Of a stretch of DNA of 64,000 nucleotides, positions 44,543 through 58,600 are shown one piece after another (the first letter of the stretch is position 1; every line of letters begins with the position of its first letter). The stretch is from contig NC_135565.1 of the NCBI RefSeq assembly GCF_964340395.1, positions 1 to 64,000 on the forward strand. The letters are read 5' to 3'. This DNA is from Glandiceps talaboti (taxonomy: Eukaryota; Hemichordata; Enteropneusta; Spengelidae). The translations under genes and the position numbers were made by a program. The notes beneath the pieces are model-generated. The model made no database searches and was not told the DNA's origin. It was given only the letters and a program-made list of their open reading frames with translations.

Positions 44543-45947
44543 GCCATACGTTGCAGCATAGACCCTCCTGGTTACAGTGGTAACACTCGTTCATGTTCGA
44601 TTACCTTTCATAAAGAAAACACAACGAAATGGTTGAAGTGATCTTTTTTTTAATTTCTTTTCATCACAACAACAAAATCTGCGCGATCAAAAGTGTTGTA
44701 AACTAAACCAGAAAGAATTATCGGGCTGGCTAAACTTCCCGGCCCGATGAACTGGAGTAAGGTCCAAGTCCAAGTAAGCCCCGATAGTACGTGAGAAAAT
44801 CGTCTCAAACTAGCGATACAACTTTCAAAATATAACTTGACATGTCTTCATTTGTTAGAGTTATACAATTCAAGACGGGGTTTCACTCGAAAACAACAAT
44901 TTTGTGAATAATGACACTGAACGCAGCGATTTCTCGGACGATGTTACCACCACTGCACTGTAACGTATGGCTGACAACGACTTGCTTCTGGGTTAGTCCC
45001 TCGTGCATCCGGGTACTTGGGATTGTCGTCCATTACCACATCGGCAATTTTGACGCTGTAATTTTGCCACCAATATTGATCGTACAAAAACAAAACTCCA
45101 TAAATGAACCACAAAGTACTTTCCCTTTCAAAATGTGGTAATTTTAGAAAGAGTATTATTGTTTTTATTGACGACTGACTGTCAAAAACACTTCAGTTCA
45201 GGCATGGCCATGGAAGACTTCTCACAATGATCATGAGCTATGAGGTGCATATACTGGAATGAACCATTCTGTAGGAGGGGTGGTGTGTGAATTGGATTTG
45301 AAGTTTACAAACCTTTTTCGAACAAATATTTGTCATTTGGGTGCACAATGCGTAGAATTAAGACTATAGCACATATTACATTGCTTGTTTGATGTCAATA
45401 GTGTCTTTTGAAAAGTTGCACTTTACCTAAAGTCTCGCGGACTGATTTCCAATATGGCGTCGGTCATTATGCTCATTAACATATTCATTTTTTTCAAATT
45501 TCAAAAAAAAAATCATAAAAAATAGAAGAGAAGACGTGCTGACTTGAAATTAACAAATCTAAGTAAGCTACCTCCTGTGCATTAACACACCAGATATCAA
45601 AGCAATCTGACTTGAAGTTTATGAGGAGTTGATGAAAATGTCATTTTTGGAAAAAAAATCATAAAAAATTGAAAATGGCACAGATTAACTTGGCATGAAC
45701 AAATCTGAATAGCCTCCCCCCAGGGAACATGCACACCAAATATCGAAGAATTCCGACTGTCACTTTCGGAGTAGATAGTGAAAATATAAAAGTTTGACGG
45801 ACACCTATGATTCACTCTACTCTCTATACCTCAATACCCACCTATACCTAAAGCTACGCTTTCAGCTTTCGCTGACAGCGGAGCTAACAAAGAGTTTATG
45901 TTATATTTGAATGACTATGTATATTTATAGCTATTTGTTTATTTTTT

Positions 45948-46015
45948 ACCTCCTGTAAGGGTATGGAAGGTATTAAAAGGGGAATGTCTGTCTGTGTGTC
46001 TGTCATATGTCCGTC

Positions 46016-46060
<45 letters not shown>

Positions 46061-46623
46061 TCATTTTCTTAAAAACGGCTAGCTCAATTACACTGAAATT
46101 TGGTACACACAATGTTTGGGGTAATGGCTAGACCTGATTAGTTTTAAGCGAGATCTGTTCATGTTAATTAGGGAAATTTGCATATCAATGAAATCAACTA
46201 ATTAAGCAATATCTCAAGACTGCATACTTCAATTTCAATATAATTTAGTGTATTTGTTAAACATAACAAATTGCATATGTCCTGCATGTATAAAATTTGT
46301 TAATGTACCTTACACTTAAGTTACTTAAGTTAATGAATAATTTGCATAATTAATTGTTTCGGTAATTAGGCTATATCTTAAGACTGCATGCTTCAATTTC
46401 AATACAATTCTGTCCATACATTAACCATTAACAAATCACATGTCCTATAAAGTTTGATGTACCTTGCAGTGTTAATGACTAATTTGTGTAATTAATGAGT
46501 TTCTGTAATTAGGCTATATCTTAAGACTGCATACTTCAATTTTAATATAATTAGTCCCTGCCGGACGTGATACAATCCAATATGGCCGCCTAGCATAATT
46601 AGTGATTCCCTTACAGGAGGCAT
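45948..46623. mobile_element. Short element with CCTCCTGTAAGGG inverted ends, tandem blocks inside
   Basis: CCTCCTGTAAGGG near 45950 is the exact reverse complement of CCCTTACAGGAGG near 46611-46623. Between them are a (GT)n tract at 46019-46059 and three diverged repeats of about 150-170 bp sharing AATTTCAATA and AATTAGGCTATATCTTAAGAC (46205-46545). No coding region. Flanks match dispersed repeats (the AAATAAACAAATAGC side and the GGCATTCAGTTTAAATC side), so it may be one nested MITE. Confidence 0.55.
46019..46059. repeat. (GT)n microsatellite
   Basis: About 20 GT dinucleotides inside the short inverted-end element. Confidence 0.97.
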
Positions 46624-46771
46624 TCAGTTTAAATCTGGTCATTGTATGCAATATAGTGTACGAATGCAATATAGTATAGGAATGCAATATAGTATAGGAA
46701 TGCAATATCTATTGTACATTGATTGTAACAAAGCTTACCAATATTTCCATTTACATTTGGTTCTTGTTCAG

Positions 46772-46902
46772 AGGGACTGTGAAGCATTTCTGGAACAAGT
46801 GAATTATTTCTTGGATACATCGATCAGTGATGAAGACTGGATCAATCTCATCATTTTAAAAAAAGAACTGGAGATGTATATATCAGGTGTCAACTATAAA
46901 GG
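46772..46902 (+). CDS. DUF885-family protein, exon 2
   Basis: The acceptor TTCTTGTTCAG is followed by 131 bases beginning RDCEAFLEQVNYFLD and ending EMYISGVNYK plus two bases of a Gly codon, then donor GG|GTATGT. The start is in phase 0, fitting exon 1, and the end fits the one leading base of exon 3. The sequence continues the DUF885 pattern (a helix with L-x-x-x-L spacing, then an E-x-x-x-x-I-x-G-x-x-x-KG motif). The first bases of the following intron resemble the minisatellite unit. Confidence 0.85.
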
Positions 46903-49900
46903 GTATGTACATTTCACTGAGATACATGTACATGTCACTATAAAGGGTATATATAGACATTTCCCAACAATAGCATGAAGTAATGATGAACATCTCACTA
47001 CTATACCGGTAGCATGATGTAATGATCACCTAGTGATGTACATTTCACTACTATAGCATGTATTGATTACCTAGTGATGTACATTTCACTACTATAGCAT
47101 GTATTGATTACCTAGTGATGTACATTTCACTACTATAGCATGTATTGATTACCTAGTGATGTACATTTCACTACTATAGCATGTATTGATTACCTAGTGA
47201 TGTACATTTCACTACTATAGCATGTATTGATTACCTAGTGATGTACATTTCACTACCATAGCATGTAATGATTACCTAGTGATGTACATTTCACTACTAT
47301 AGCATGTATTGATTACCTAGTGATGTACATTTCCCTACTATAGCATGTATTGATTACCTAGTGATGTACATTTCACTACTTTAGCATGTATTGATAACCT
47401 AGTGATGTACATTTCACTAGTATAGCATGAAGTAATGATCACCTAGTGATGTACATTTCACTACTATAGCATGAAGTAATGATCACCTAGTGATGTACAT
47501 TTCACTACTATAGCATGAAGTAATAATCACCTAGTGATGTACATTTCACTAGTATAGCATGAAGTAATAATCACCTAGTGATGTACATTTCACTACTATA
47601 GCATGAAGTAATGATCACCTAGTGATGTACATTTCACTACTATAGCATGAAGTAATAATCACCTAGTGATGTACATTTCACTAGTATAGCATGAAGTAAT
47701 AATCACCTAGTGATGTACATTTCACTACTATAGCATGAAGTAATAATCACCTAGTGATGTACATTTCACTACTATAGCATGAAGTAATAATCACCTAGTG
47801 ATGTACATTTCACTACTATAGCATGAAGTAATGATCACCTAGTGATGTACATTTCACTACTAACTATAGCATGTAACAATCACCTAGTGATGTACATTTC
47901 ACTAGTATAGCATGAAGTATTGATCACCTAGTGATGTACATTTCACCACTATAGCATGAAGTAATAATCACCTAGTGATGTACATTTCACTACTAACTAT
48001 AGCATGTAACAATCACCTAGTGATGTACATTTCACTACTATAGCATGAAGTAATAATCACCTAGTGATGTACATTTCACTACTATAGCATGAAGTAATAA
48101 TCACCTAGTGATGTACATTTCACTACTATAGCATGAAGTAATGATCACCTAGTGGTGTACATTTCACTACTATAGCATGAAGTAATGATCACCTAGTGAT
48201 GTACATTTCACTACTATAGCATGAAGTAATGATCACCTAGTGGTGTACATTTCACTACTATAGCATGAAGTAATAATCACCTAGTGATGTACATTTCACT
48301 ACTATAGCATGAAGTAATAATCACCTAGTGGTGTACATTTCACTACTATAGCATGAAGTAATGATCACCTAGTGATGTACATTTCACTACTATAGCATGA
48401 AGTAATGATCACCTAGTGGTGTACATTTCACTACTATAGCATGAAGTAATGATCACCTAGTGATGTACATTTCACTACTATAGCATGAAGTAATAATCAC
48501 CTAGTGGTGTACATTTCACTACTATAGCATGAAGTAATAATCACCTAGTGATGTACATTTCACTACTATAGCATGAAGTAATGATCACCTAGTGATGTAC
48601 ATTTCACTACTATAGCATGAAGTAATAATCACCTAGTGATGTACATTTCACTACTATAGCATGAAGTAATGATCACCTAGTGATGTACATTTCACTACTA
48701 ACTATAGCATATGATGATCACCTAGTGATGTACATTTCACTACTAACTGTAGCATGTAATGATCACCTAGTGATGTACATTTCACTACCATAGCATGTAA
48801 TAATCACCTAGTGATGTACATTTCACTAGTATAGCATGTAATAATCATCTAGTGATGTACATTTCACTACTATAGCATGAAGTAATAATCACCTAGTGAT
48901 GTACATTTCACTACTATAGCATGTAATAATCATCTAGTGATGTACATTTCACTACTAACTATAGCATGTAATGATCACCTAGTGATGTACATTTCACTAC
49001 TATAGCATGTAATAATCACCTAGTGATGTACATTTCACTACCATAGCATGTAATAATCACCTAGTGATGTACATTTCACTAGTTTAGCATGTAATAATCA
49101 TCTAGTGATGTACATTTCACTACTATAGCATGAAGTAATAATCATCTAGTGATGTACATTTCACTACTATAGCATGTAATAATCATCTAGTGATGTACAT
49201 TTCACTACTAACTATAGCATGTAATGATCACCTAGTGATGTACATTTCACTACTATAGCATGTAATAATCACCTAGTGATGTACATTTCACTACTAACTA
49301 TAGCATGTAATAATCACCTAGTGATGTACATTTCACTACCATAGCATGTACTGATTACCTAGTGATGTACATTTCACTAGTATAGCATGAAGTAATGATC
49401 ACCTAGTGATGTACATTTCACTAGTATAGCATGTAATAATCACCTAGTGATGTACATTTCACTACTATAGCATGAAGTAATGATCACCTAGTGATGTACA
49501 TTTCACTAGTATAGCATGAAGTAATGATCACCTAGTGATGTACATTTCACTAGTATAGCATGAAGTAATAATCACCTAGTGATGTACATTTCACTACTAT
49601 AGCATGAAGTAATGATCACCTAGTGATGTACATTTCACTAGTATAGCATGAAGTAATGATCACCTAGTGATGTACATTTCACTACTAACTATAGCATGTA
49701 ACAATCACCTAGTGATGTACATTTCACTAGTATAGCATGAAGTATTGATCACCTAGTGATGTACATTTCACCACTATAGCATGAAGTAATAATCACCTAG
49801 TGATGTACATTTCACTACTAACTATAGCATGTAACAATCACCTAGTGATGTACATTTCACTACTATAACATGAAGTAATAATCACCTAGTGATGTACATT

Positions 49901-50645
49901 TCACTACCATAGCATGTAATGATCACCTAGTGATGTACATTTCACTACTAACTATAGCATGTAATAATCACCTAGTGATGTACATTTCACTAGTATAGCA
50001 TGAAGTAATAATCACCTAGTGATGTACATTTCACTACTAACTATAGCATGTAATAATCACCTAGTGATGTACATTTCACTACCATAGCATGTACTGATTA
50101 CCTAGTGATGTACATTTCACTAGTATAGCATGAAGTAATGATCACCTAGTGATGTACATTTCACTAGTATAGCATGTAATAATCACCTAGTGATGTACAT
50201 TTCACTACTATAACATGAAGTAATGATCACCTAGTGATGTACATTTCACTAGTATAGCATGAAGTAATGATCACCTAGTGATGTACATTTCACTAGTATA
50301 GCATGTAATAATCACCTAGTGATGTACATTTCACTACTATAGCATGTAATGATCACCTAGTGATGTACATTTCACTACTATAGCATGAAGTAATAATCAC
50401 CTAGTGATGTACATTTCACTAGTATAGCATGTAATAATCACCTAGTGATGTACATTTCACTACTATAGCATGTAATGATCACCTAGTGATGTACATTTCA
50501 CTACTATAGCATGAAGTAATGATCACCTAGTGATGTACATTTCACTACTATAGCATGTAATAATCACCTAGTGATGTACATTTCACTACTATAGCATGTA
50601 ATGATTACCTAGTGATGTACATTTCACTACCATAGCATGAAGTAA
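46903..50645. repeat. Intron 2 minisatellite, first block (41-45-bp units)
   Basis: The tandem unit is a variant of AATGATCACCTAGTGATGTA followed by CATTTCACTACTATAGCATG(A)AGT. Unit length varies among 41, 44 and 45 bp through GAAGTAA/GTAA and ACTA/ACTAACTA variants. It is diverged near the splice donor and regular from about 47010. A homogeneous 41-bp ATTGATTACC block spans about 47045-47400. A rare pair of variants recurs at 47911 and 49736 (1825 bp apart), showing segmental duplication. Roughly 85 units. It is intronic and noncoding. Confidence 0.97.
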
Positions 50646-52668
50646 GGGACCGGTCAGTTTCTTCGGCCTGGGGGGGCCGGTGGATTGGTAGGGGGGGTCA
50701 CCCTGTTTTTGAAATTGGCAGTAGGGGGGGGGGGGGGGGTCATGCTGTTTTGAAAATTGTGGAAGGGGGGGTCATTGTGTTTTAGATTGTGATGGAAGAA
50801 AAAAATCCTTTCTACAACGGCATATAGCCTTGTCTGAAATGTGGTACATGTCAATATTTGTTCTTGTCCCTGTTTCTTATATGAATTCTTTAACATTACT
50901 TATTAGTTCAAACCTAACTATACATATTCATATACATTGTACATGTACCGGTATTACCTACTTACCACACTAGTTACAGAACATGTCATGTAAATGCTTG
51001 GCTGTTTCACAATCAATGCTTCACTTATATTGCAGTTTGGGGCAAAAGTGAACTTGAAGGTTTCGTAATGGTAATTTTCATAGATAGTTTATGAATGAAG
51101 TTAATCTAAATTGTTCTACTCATCATGCTATTGACACTACAAATCACATCTCATCAGATTCCAGTTACTATTATACACTAGGTATGACCACCTAAAGTTC
51201 TCTAACATACCGGTGACTTTATTATACATGCAATATTAATGCCCCTATATACTAAATAATGTTATGTGTCCATTTTATGTGATATGAGAAACTCATTTAA
51301 AAACGTTTTATGTTAGCTTTTCGAAGCTTGGAAATATTATGGTTATGAATAACCTAAACATTGCCTTAGTATCTCAAGCAAAAAACTCCAGATCTGCCAG
51401 GGGGAAAACCCCAAGGACTCCCTCACCCCCAGAGGCCACTCATACATTCAACCAACAATCAGATGCACCAACAACCTTTTTACTGTCATAATGGTATTAA
51501 ACTTTTCTTAAATATTTTCACCCTTTTCTAATTTGATATGATATTGTCTTTTCAAGATCTGAAACGTTTGCCAAGATAGTCTAAAATTGCCTTAAACTCC
51601 AAATCTCCCCTACCAATGATACTACCATTATAGATGTGCTGACCTTTACTACATGTATATAATGATGCCATTTAAACTTTTTAAGATATTTCAACCCTTA
51701 GTGTAAGTTATAAAGAATAGTTTCTGATACTTGCTGTCTTGTAAAGCATGGATTAAGTTATTGCTTGAAAGGGTCTGAATAGCCTAAATATTGGCTTTAA
51801 GAGTAAAAATCCTCCAGGGTTTCTAGAGGGAGACCCCCTCAGACCCCCCACATGAGGTGGACATATCCCAGTCTCAAGCTCTTCCCCTCTTACTGTCAAG
51901 ATGCTATCAAAGTATATTTCAAAAGTATTTCAACCCTATTGCTTTAAACATGTTGGTGTTGTCTTGTAAGGCTTGGAAATTATTGTCTGAAAGGGTCTGA
52001 ATAGTCTCAAAATTGACTTTTCAGAGTTAAAAACCTCCGGGGCTTCTAGGGGGAGACCCCCTAGGACCCCCCCACACATGAGGTGTACACATCCTAGTCT
52101 CAAGATCTTCCCCCTACGTCTTACTGTCAAGATCCTATCAAACTATATTTCAAAAATATTTCAACCTTATGTAGTTGCATTTTACATGTTGGTGCTGTCT
52201 TGAAAGCTTGGAAATTATTTTCTGAAAATGTCTGAATAATCTCAAAATTGACTTTTCAGAGTTAAAAACCTCCTGGGCTTCTAGGGGGAGACCCCCTAGG
52301 ACCCCCATAAGAGATGTACATATTCCCTTCTCAAGCTTTCCTACCCTTCACTGCCAAGATGCTGTTAAACTCCTTTTCGAATATATTTACCCTGTGTAGT
52401 CAATAATTATAAATATGATAGTGCTAACCTGGGATCTTATAAAGTAGATGCAAGACAGTCAAGCAGTCCACACTGAGTCACGATAAAAAAATACTTGTCA
52501 TGCGAATATTATATATGGGGGGAGGGGTCATCATGTTTTAGAATGAAGTGATAGGGGGGTCAGCCTGTTTTTGGTTTTCAGATAGGGGGGTCAGTGACTT
52601 TTTGTCGGTCCGATATAAGAATCCACCGCCCCCCCCCCCCCCCCAGGCTGGAGAAACTGACCGGTCCC
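50646..52668. mobile_element. TIR transposon inserted in the minisatellite, TAA duplication, non-autonomous
   Basis: GGGACCGGTCAGTTTC at 50646 and GAAACTGACCGGTCCC ending at 52668 are perfect 16-bp inverted ends. TAA flanks both sides, and removing the element plus one TAA restores the continuous unit GAAGTAATGATCACC. Subterminal G runs match those of 27203-29988, so both belong to one family. The interior has repeated blocks of about 222-234 bp with GGCTTCTAGGGGGAGACCCC (near 51825, 52045, 52280). No transposase. Confidence 0.88.
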
Positions 52669-55600
52669 TAATGATCACCTAGTGATGTACATTTCACTAC
52701 TAACTATAGCATGTGATGATCACCTAGTGATGTACATTTCACTACTATAGCATGTAATAATCACCTAGTGATGTACATTTCACTAGTATAGCATGAAGTA
52801 ATGATCACCTAGTGATGTACATTTCACTACCATAGCATGAAGTAATGATCACCTAGTGATGTACATTTCACTACTATAGCATTTAATGATCACCTAGTGA
52901 TGTACATTTCACTACTATAGCATGAAGTAATGATCACCTAGTGATGTACATTTCACTACTATAGCATGAAGTAATGATCACCTAGTGATGTACATTTCAC
53001 TACTATAGCATGTAATGATCACCAAGTGATGTACATTTCACTACTAACTATAGCATGTAATAATCACCTAGTGATGTACATTTCACTACTATAGCATGTA
53101 ATGATCACCTAGTGATGTACATTTCACTACCATAGCATGTAATAATCACCTAGTGATGTACATTTCACTAGTATAGCATGTAATAATCATCTAGTGATGT
53201 ACATTTCACTACTATAGCATGTAATAATCACCTAGTGATGTACATTTCACTAGTATAGCATGTAATGATCACCTAGTGATGTACATTTCACTAGTATAGC
53301 ATGTAATGATCACCTAGTGATGTACATTTCACTACCATAGCATGTAATAATCACCTAGTGATGTACATTTCACTAGTATAGCATGTAATAATCATCTAGT
53401 GATGTACATTTCACTACTATAGCATGTAATAATCACCTAGTGATGTACATTTCACTAGTATAGCATGTAATGATCACCTAGTGATGTACATTTCACTAGT
53501 ATAGCATGTAATGATCACCTAGTGATGTACATTTCACTACCATAGCATGTAATAATCACCTAGTGATGTACATTTCACTAGTATAGCATGTAATGATCAC
53601 CTAGTGATGTACATTTCACTACTATAGCATTTAATAATCACCTAGTGATGTACATTTCACTACTAACTATAGCATGTAATGATTACCTAGTGATGTACAT
53701 TTCACTACTAACTATAGCATGTAATAATCAACTAGTGATGTACATTTCACTACTATAGCATGTAATATTCACCTAGTGATGTACATTTCACTACTATAGC
53801 ATGTAATAATCACCTAGTGATGTACATTTCACTACTATAGCATGTAATAATCACCTAGTGATGTACATTTCACTACTATAGCATGTAATGATCACCTAGT
53901 GATGTACATTTCACTACTAACTATAGCATGTAATAATCACCTAGTGATGTACATTTCACTACTATAGCATGTAATAATCACCTAGTGATGTACATTTCAC
54001 TACTATAGCATGTAATAATCACCTAGTGATGTACATTTCACTACTATAGCATGTAATAATCACCTAGTGGTGTACATTTCACTACTATAGCATGTAATAA
54101 TCACCAAGTGATGTACATTTCACTAGCATTTAATAATCACCTAGTGATGTACATTTCACTACTATAGCATGTAATAATCACCTAGTGATGTACATTTCAC
54201 TACTATAGCATGTAATAATCACCAAGTGATGTACATTTCACTAGCATTTAATGATCACCTAGTGATGTACATTTCACTAGTATAGCATGAAGTAATGATC
54301 ACCTAGTGATGTACATTTCACTACCATAGCATGAAGTAATGATCACCTAGTGATGTACATTTCACTAGTATAGCATGAAGTAATGATCACCTAGTGATGT
54401 ACATTTCACTACTATAGCATGAAGTAATGATCACCTAGTGATGTACATTTCACTACTATAGCATGAAGTAATAATCACCTAGTGATGTACATTTCACTAC
54501 TATAGCATGTAATAATCACCTAGTGATGTACATTTCACTACCATAGCATGAAGTAATAATCACCTAGTGATGTACATTTCACTACCATAGCATGTAATGA
54601 TCACCTAGTGATGTACATTTCACTAGTATAGCATGTAATGATCACCTAGTGATGTACATTTCACTACCATAGCATGTAATAATCACCTAGTGATGTACAT
54701 TTCACTAGTATAGCATGTAATAATCATCTAGTGATGTACATTTCACTACTATAGCATGTAATAATCACCTAGTGATGTACATTTCACTAGTATAGCATGT
54801 AATGATCACCTAGTGATGTACATTTCACTAGTATAGCATGTAATGATCACCTAGTGATGTACATTTCACTACCATAGCATGTAATAATCACCTAGTGATG
54901 TACATTTCACTAGTATAGCATGTAATGATCACCTAGTGATGTACATTTCACTACCATAGCATGTAATAATCACCTAGTGATGTACATTTCACTAGTATAG
55001 CATGTAATAATCACCTAGTGATGTACATTTCACTAGTATAGCATGTAATGATCACCTAGTGATGTACATTTCACTACTATAGCATTTAATAATCACCTAG
55101 TGATGTACATTTCACTACTATAGCATGTAATAATCATCTAGTGATGTACATTTCACTACTAACTATAGCATGTAATGATTACCTAGTGATGTACATTTCA
55201 CTACTATAGCATGTAATAATCACCTAGTGATGTACATTTCACTACTATAGCATGTAATGATCACCTAGTGATGTACATTTCACTACTAACTATAGCATGT
55301 AATAATCACCTAGTGATGTACATTTCACTACTATAGCATGTAATAATCACCTAGTGATGTACATTTCACTACTATAGCATGTAATAATCACCTAGTGATG
55401 TACATTTCACTACTATAGCATGTAATAATCACCTAGTGATGTACATTTCACTACTATAGCATGTAATAATCACCAAGTGATGTACATTTCACTAGCATTT
55501 AATGATCACCTAGTGATGTACATTTCACTAGTATAGCATGAAGTAATGATCACCTAGTGATGTACATTTCACTACCATAGCATGAAGTAATGATCACCTA

Positions 55601-58600
55601 GTGATGTACATTTCACTAGTATAGCATGAAGTAATGATCACCTAGTGATGTACATTTCACTACTATAGCATGAAGTAATGATCACCTAGTGATGTACATT
55701 TCACTACTATAGCATGAAGTAATAATCACCTAGTGATGTACATTTCACTACTATAGCATGTAATAATCACCTAGTGATGTACATTTCACTACCATAGCAT
55801 GAAGTAATGATCACCTAGTGATGTGCATTTCACTACCATAGCATGTAATGATCACCTAGTGGTGTACATTTCACTAGTATAGCATGTAATGATTACCTAG
55901 TGATGTACATTACACTACTATAGCATGAAGTAATGATCACCTAGTGATGTACATTTCACTACCATAGCATGTAATGATCACCTAGTGGTGTACATTTCAC
56001 TACTAACTATAGCATGTAATAATCACCTAGTGATGTACATTTCACTACTATAGCATGTAATGATTACCTAGTGATGTACATTTCACTACCATAGCATGAA
56101 GTAATGATCACCTAGTGATGTACATTTCACTAGTATAGCATGTAATAATCACCTAGTGGTGTACATTTCACTAGTATAGCATGTAATAATCACCTAGTGA
56201 TGTACATTTCACTACCATAGCATGAAGTAATGATCACCTAGTGATGTACATTTCACTAGTATAGCATGAAGTAATGATCACCTAGTGATGTACATTTCAC
56301 TACCATAGCATGAAGTAATGATCACCTAGTGATGTACATTTCACTAGTATAGCATGTAATAATCACCTAGTGGTGTACATTTCACTACTATAGCATGAAG
56401 TAATAATCACCTAGTGATGTACATTTCACTACTATAGCATGAAGTAATGATCACCTAGTGATGTACATTTCACTACTATAGCATGTAATAATCACCTAGT
56501 GATGTACATTTCACTACCATAGCATGAAGTAATAATCACCTAGTGATGTACATTTCACTACTATAGCATGTAATAATCACCTAGTGATGTACATTTCACT
56601 AGTATAGCATGAAGTAATAATCACCTAGTGATGTACATTTCACTACCATAGCATGAAGTAATAATCACCTAGTGATGTACATTTCACTAGTATAGCATGA
56701 AGTAATAATCACCTAGTGATGTACATTTCACTACTATAGCATGAAGTAATAATCACCTAGTGATGTACATTTCACTACTATAGCATGAAGTAATAATCAC
56801 CTAGTGATGTACATTTCACTACTATAGCATGAAGTAATGATCACCTAGTGATGTACATTTCACTACCATAGCATGAAGTAATAATCACCTAGTGATGTAC
56901 ATTTCACTAGTATAGCATGATTTGATGATCATCTGATGTTCATTTCACTACCATAGCATGAAGTAATGATCACCTAGTGATGTGCATTTCACTACCATAG
57001 CATGTAATGATCACCTAGTGGTGTACATTTCACTAGTATAGCATGTAATGATTACCTAGTGATGTACATTACACTACTATAGCATGAAGTAATGATCACC
57101 TAGTGATGTACATTTCACTACCATAGCATGTAATGATCACCTAGTGGTGTACATTTCACTACTAACTATAGCATGTAATAATCACCTAGTGATGTACATT
57201 TCACTACTATAGCATGTAATGATTACCTAGTGATGTACATTTCACTACCATAGCATGAAGTAATGATCACCTAGTGATGTACATTTCACTAGTATAGCAT
57301 GTAATAATCACCTAGTGGTGTACATTTCACTAGTATAGCATGTAATAATCACCTAGTGATGTACATTTCACTACCATAGCATGAAGTAATGATCACCTAG
57401 TGATGTACATTTCACTAGTATAGCATGAAGTAATGATCACCTAGTGATGTACATTTCACTACCATAGCATGAAGTAATGATCACCTAGTGATGTACATTT
57501 CACTACTAACTATAGCATGTAATAATCACCTAGTGATGTACATTTCACTACTATAGCATGTAATAATCACCTAGTGATGTACATTTCACTACTATAGCAT
57601 GTAATAATCACCTAGTGATGTACATTTCACTACTATAGCATGTAATAATCACCTAGTGATGTACATTTCACTACTATAGCATGTAATAATCACCAAGTGA
57701 TGTACATTTCACTAGCATTTAATGATCACCTAGTGATGTACATTTCACTAGTATAGCATGAAGTAATGATCACCTAGTGATGTACATTTCACTACCATAA
57801 CATGAAGTAATGATCACCTAGTGATGTACATTTCACTAGTATAGCATGAAGTAATGATCACCTAGTGATGTACATTTCACTACTATAGCATGAAGTAATG
57901 ATCACCTAGTGATGTACATTTCACTACTATAGCATGAAGTAATAATCACCTAGTGATGTACATTTCACTACTATAGCATGTAATAATCACCTAGTGATGT
58001 ACATTTCACTACCATAGCATGAAGTAATGATCACCTAGTGATGTGCATTTCACTACCATAGCATGTAATGATCACCTAGTGGTGTACATTTCACTAGTAT
58101 AGCATGTAATGATTACCTAGTGATGTACATTACACTACTATAGCATGAAGTAATGATCACCTAGTGATGTACATTTCACTACCATAGCATGTAATGATCA
58201 CCTAGTGGTGTACATTTCACTACTAACTATAGCATGTAATAATCACCTAGTGATGTACATTTCACTACTATAGCATGTAATGATTACCTAGTGATGTACA
58301 TTTCACTACCATAGCATGAAGTAATGATCACCTAGTGATGTACATTTCACTAGTATAGCATGTAATAATCACCTAGTGGTGTACATTTCACTAGTATAGC
58401 ATGTAATAATCACCTAGTGATGTACATTTCACTACCATAGCATGAAGTAATGATCACCTAGTGATGTACATTTCACTAGTATAGCATGAAGTAATGATCA
58501 CCTAGTGATGTACATTTCACTACCATAGCATGAAGTAATGATCACCTAGTGATGTACATTTCACTAGTATAGCATGTAATAATCACCTAGTGGTGTACAT

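Larger units (their letters stand above)
42187..45032. mobile_element. Nested TIR element in copy B, itself interrupted
   Basis: Ends TTAGTTTCCGTACGGCGACA (from 42192) and the inverted GTACTTGGGATTGTCG (to about 45030) match the 535-bp element nested in copy A. The arms with AACACTCGTTCATG and TTACAGTGGTAAC are present but the element is expanded by the insertion at 42248-44542. Confidence 0.65.
41669..45891. mobile_element. Rolling-circle-like transposon, copy B, inverted relative to copy A
   Basis: It starts ACAAGCGACCTATCGGTCAG and ends GACAGCGGAGCTAAC, the reverse complement of copy A's ends. Internal blocks match copy A over long stretches (41700-42180 against 13225-13690, and 45300-45890 against 11360-11890). 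It is longer (4.2 kb) because a 2.3-kb element is inserted in its nested TIR element. The related uninterrupted site near 27721-27745 shows insertion without a clear target duplication. No transposase gene. Confidence 0.72.
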
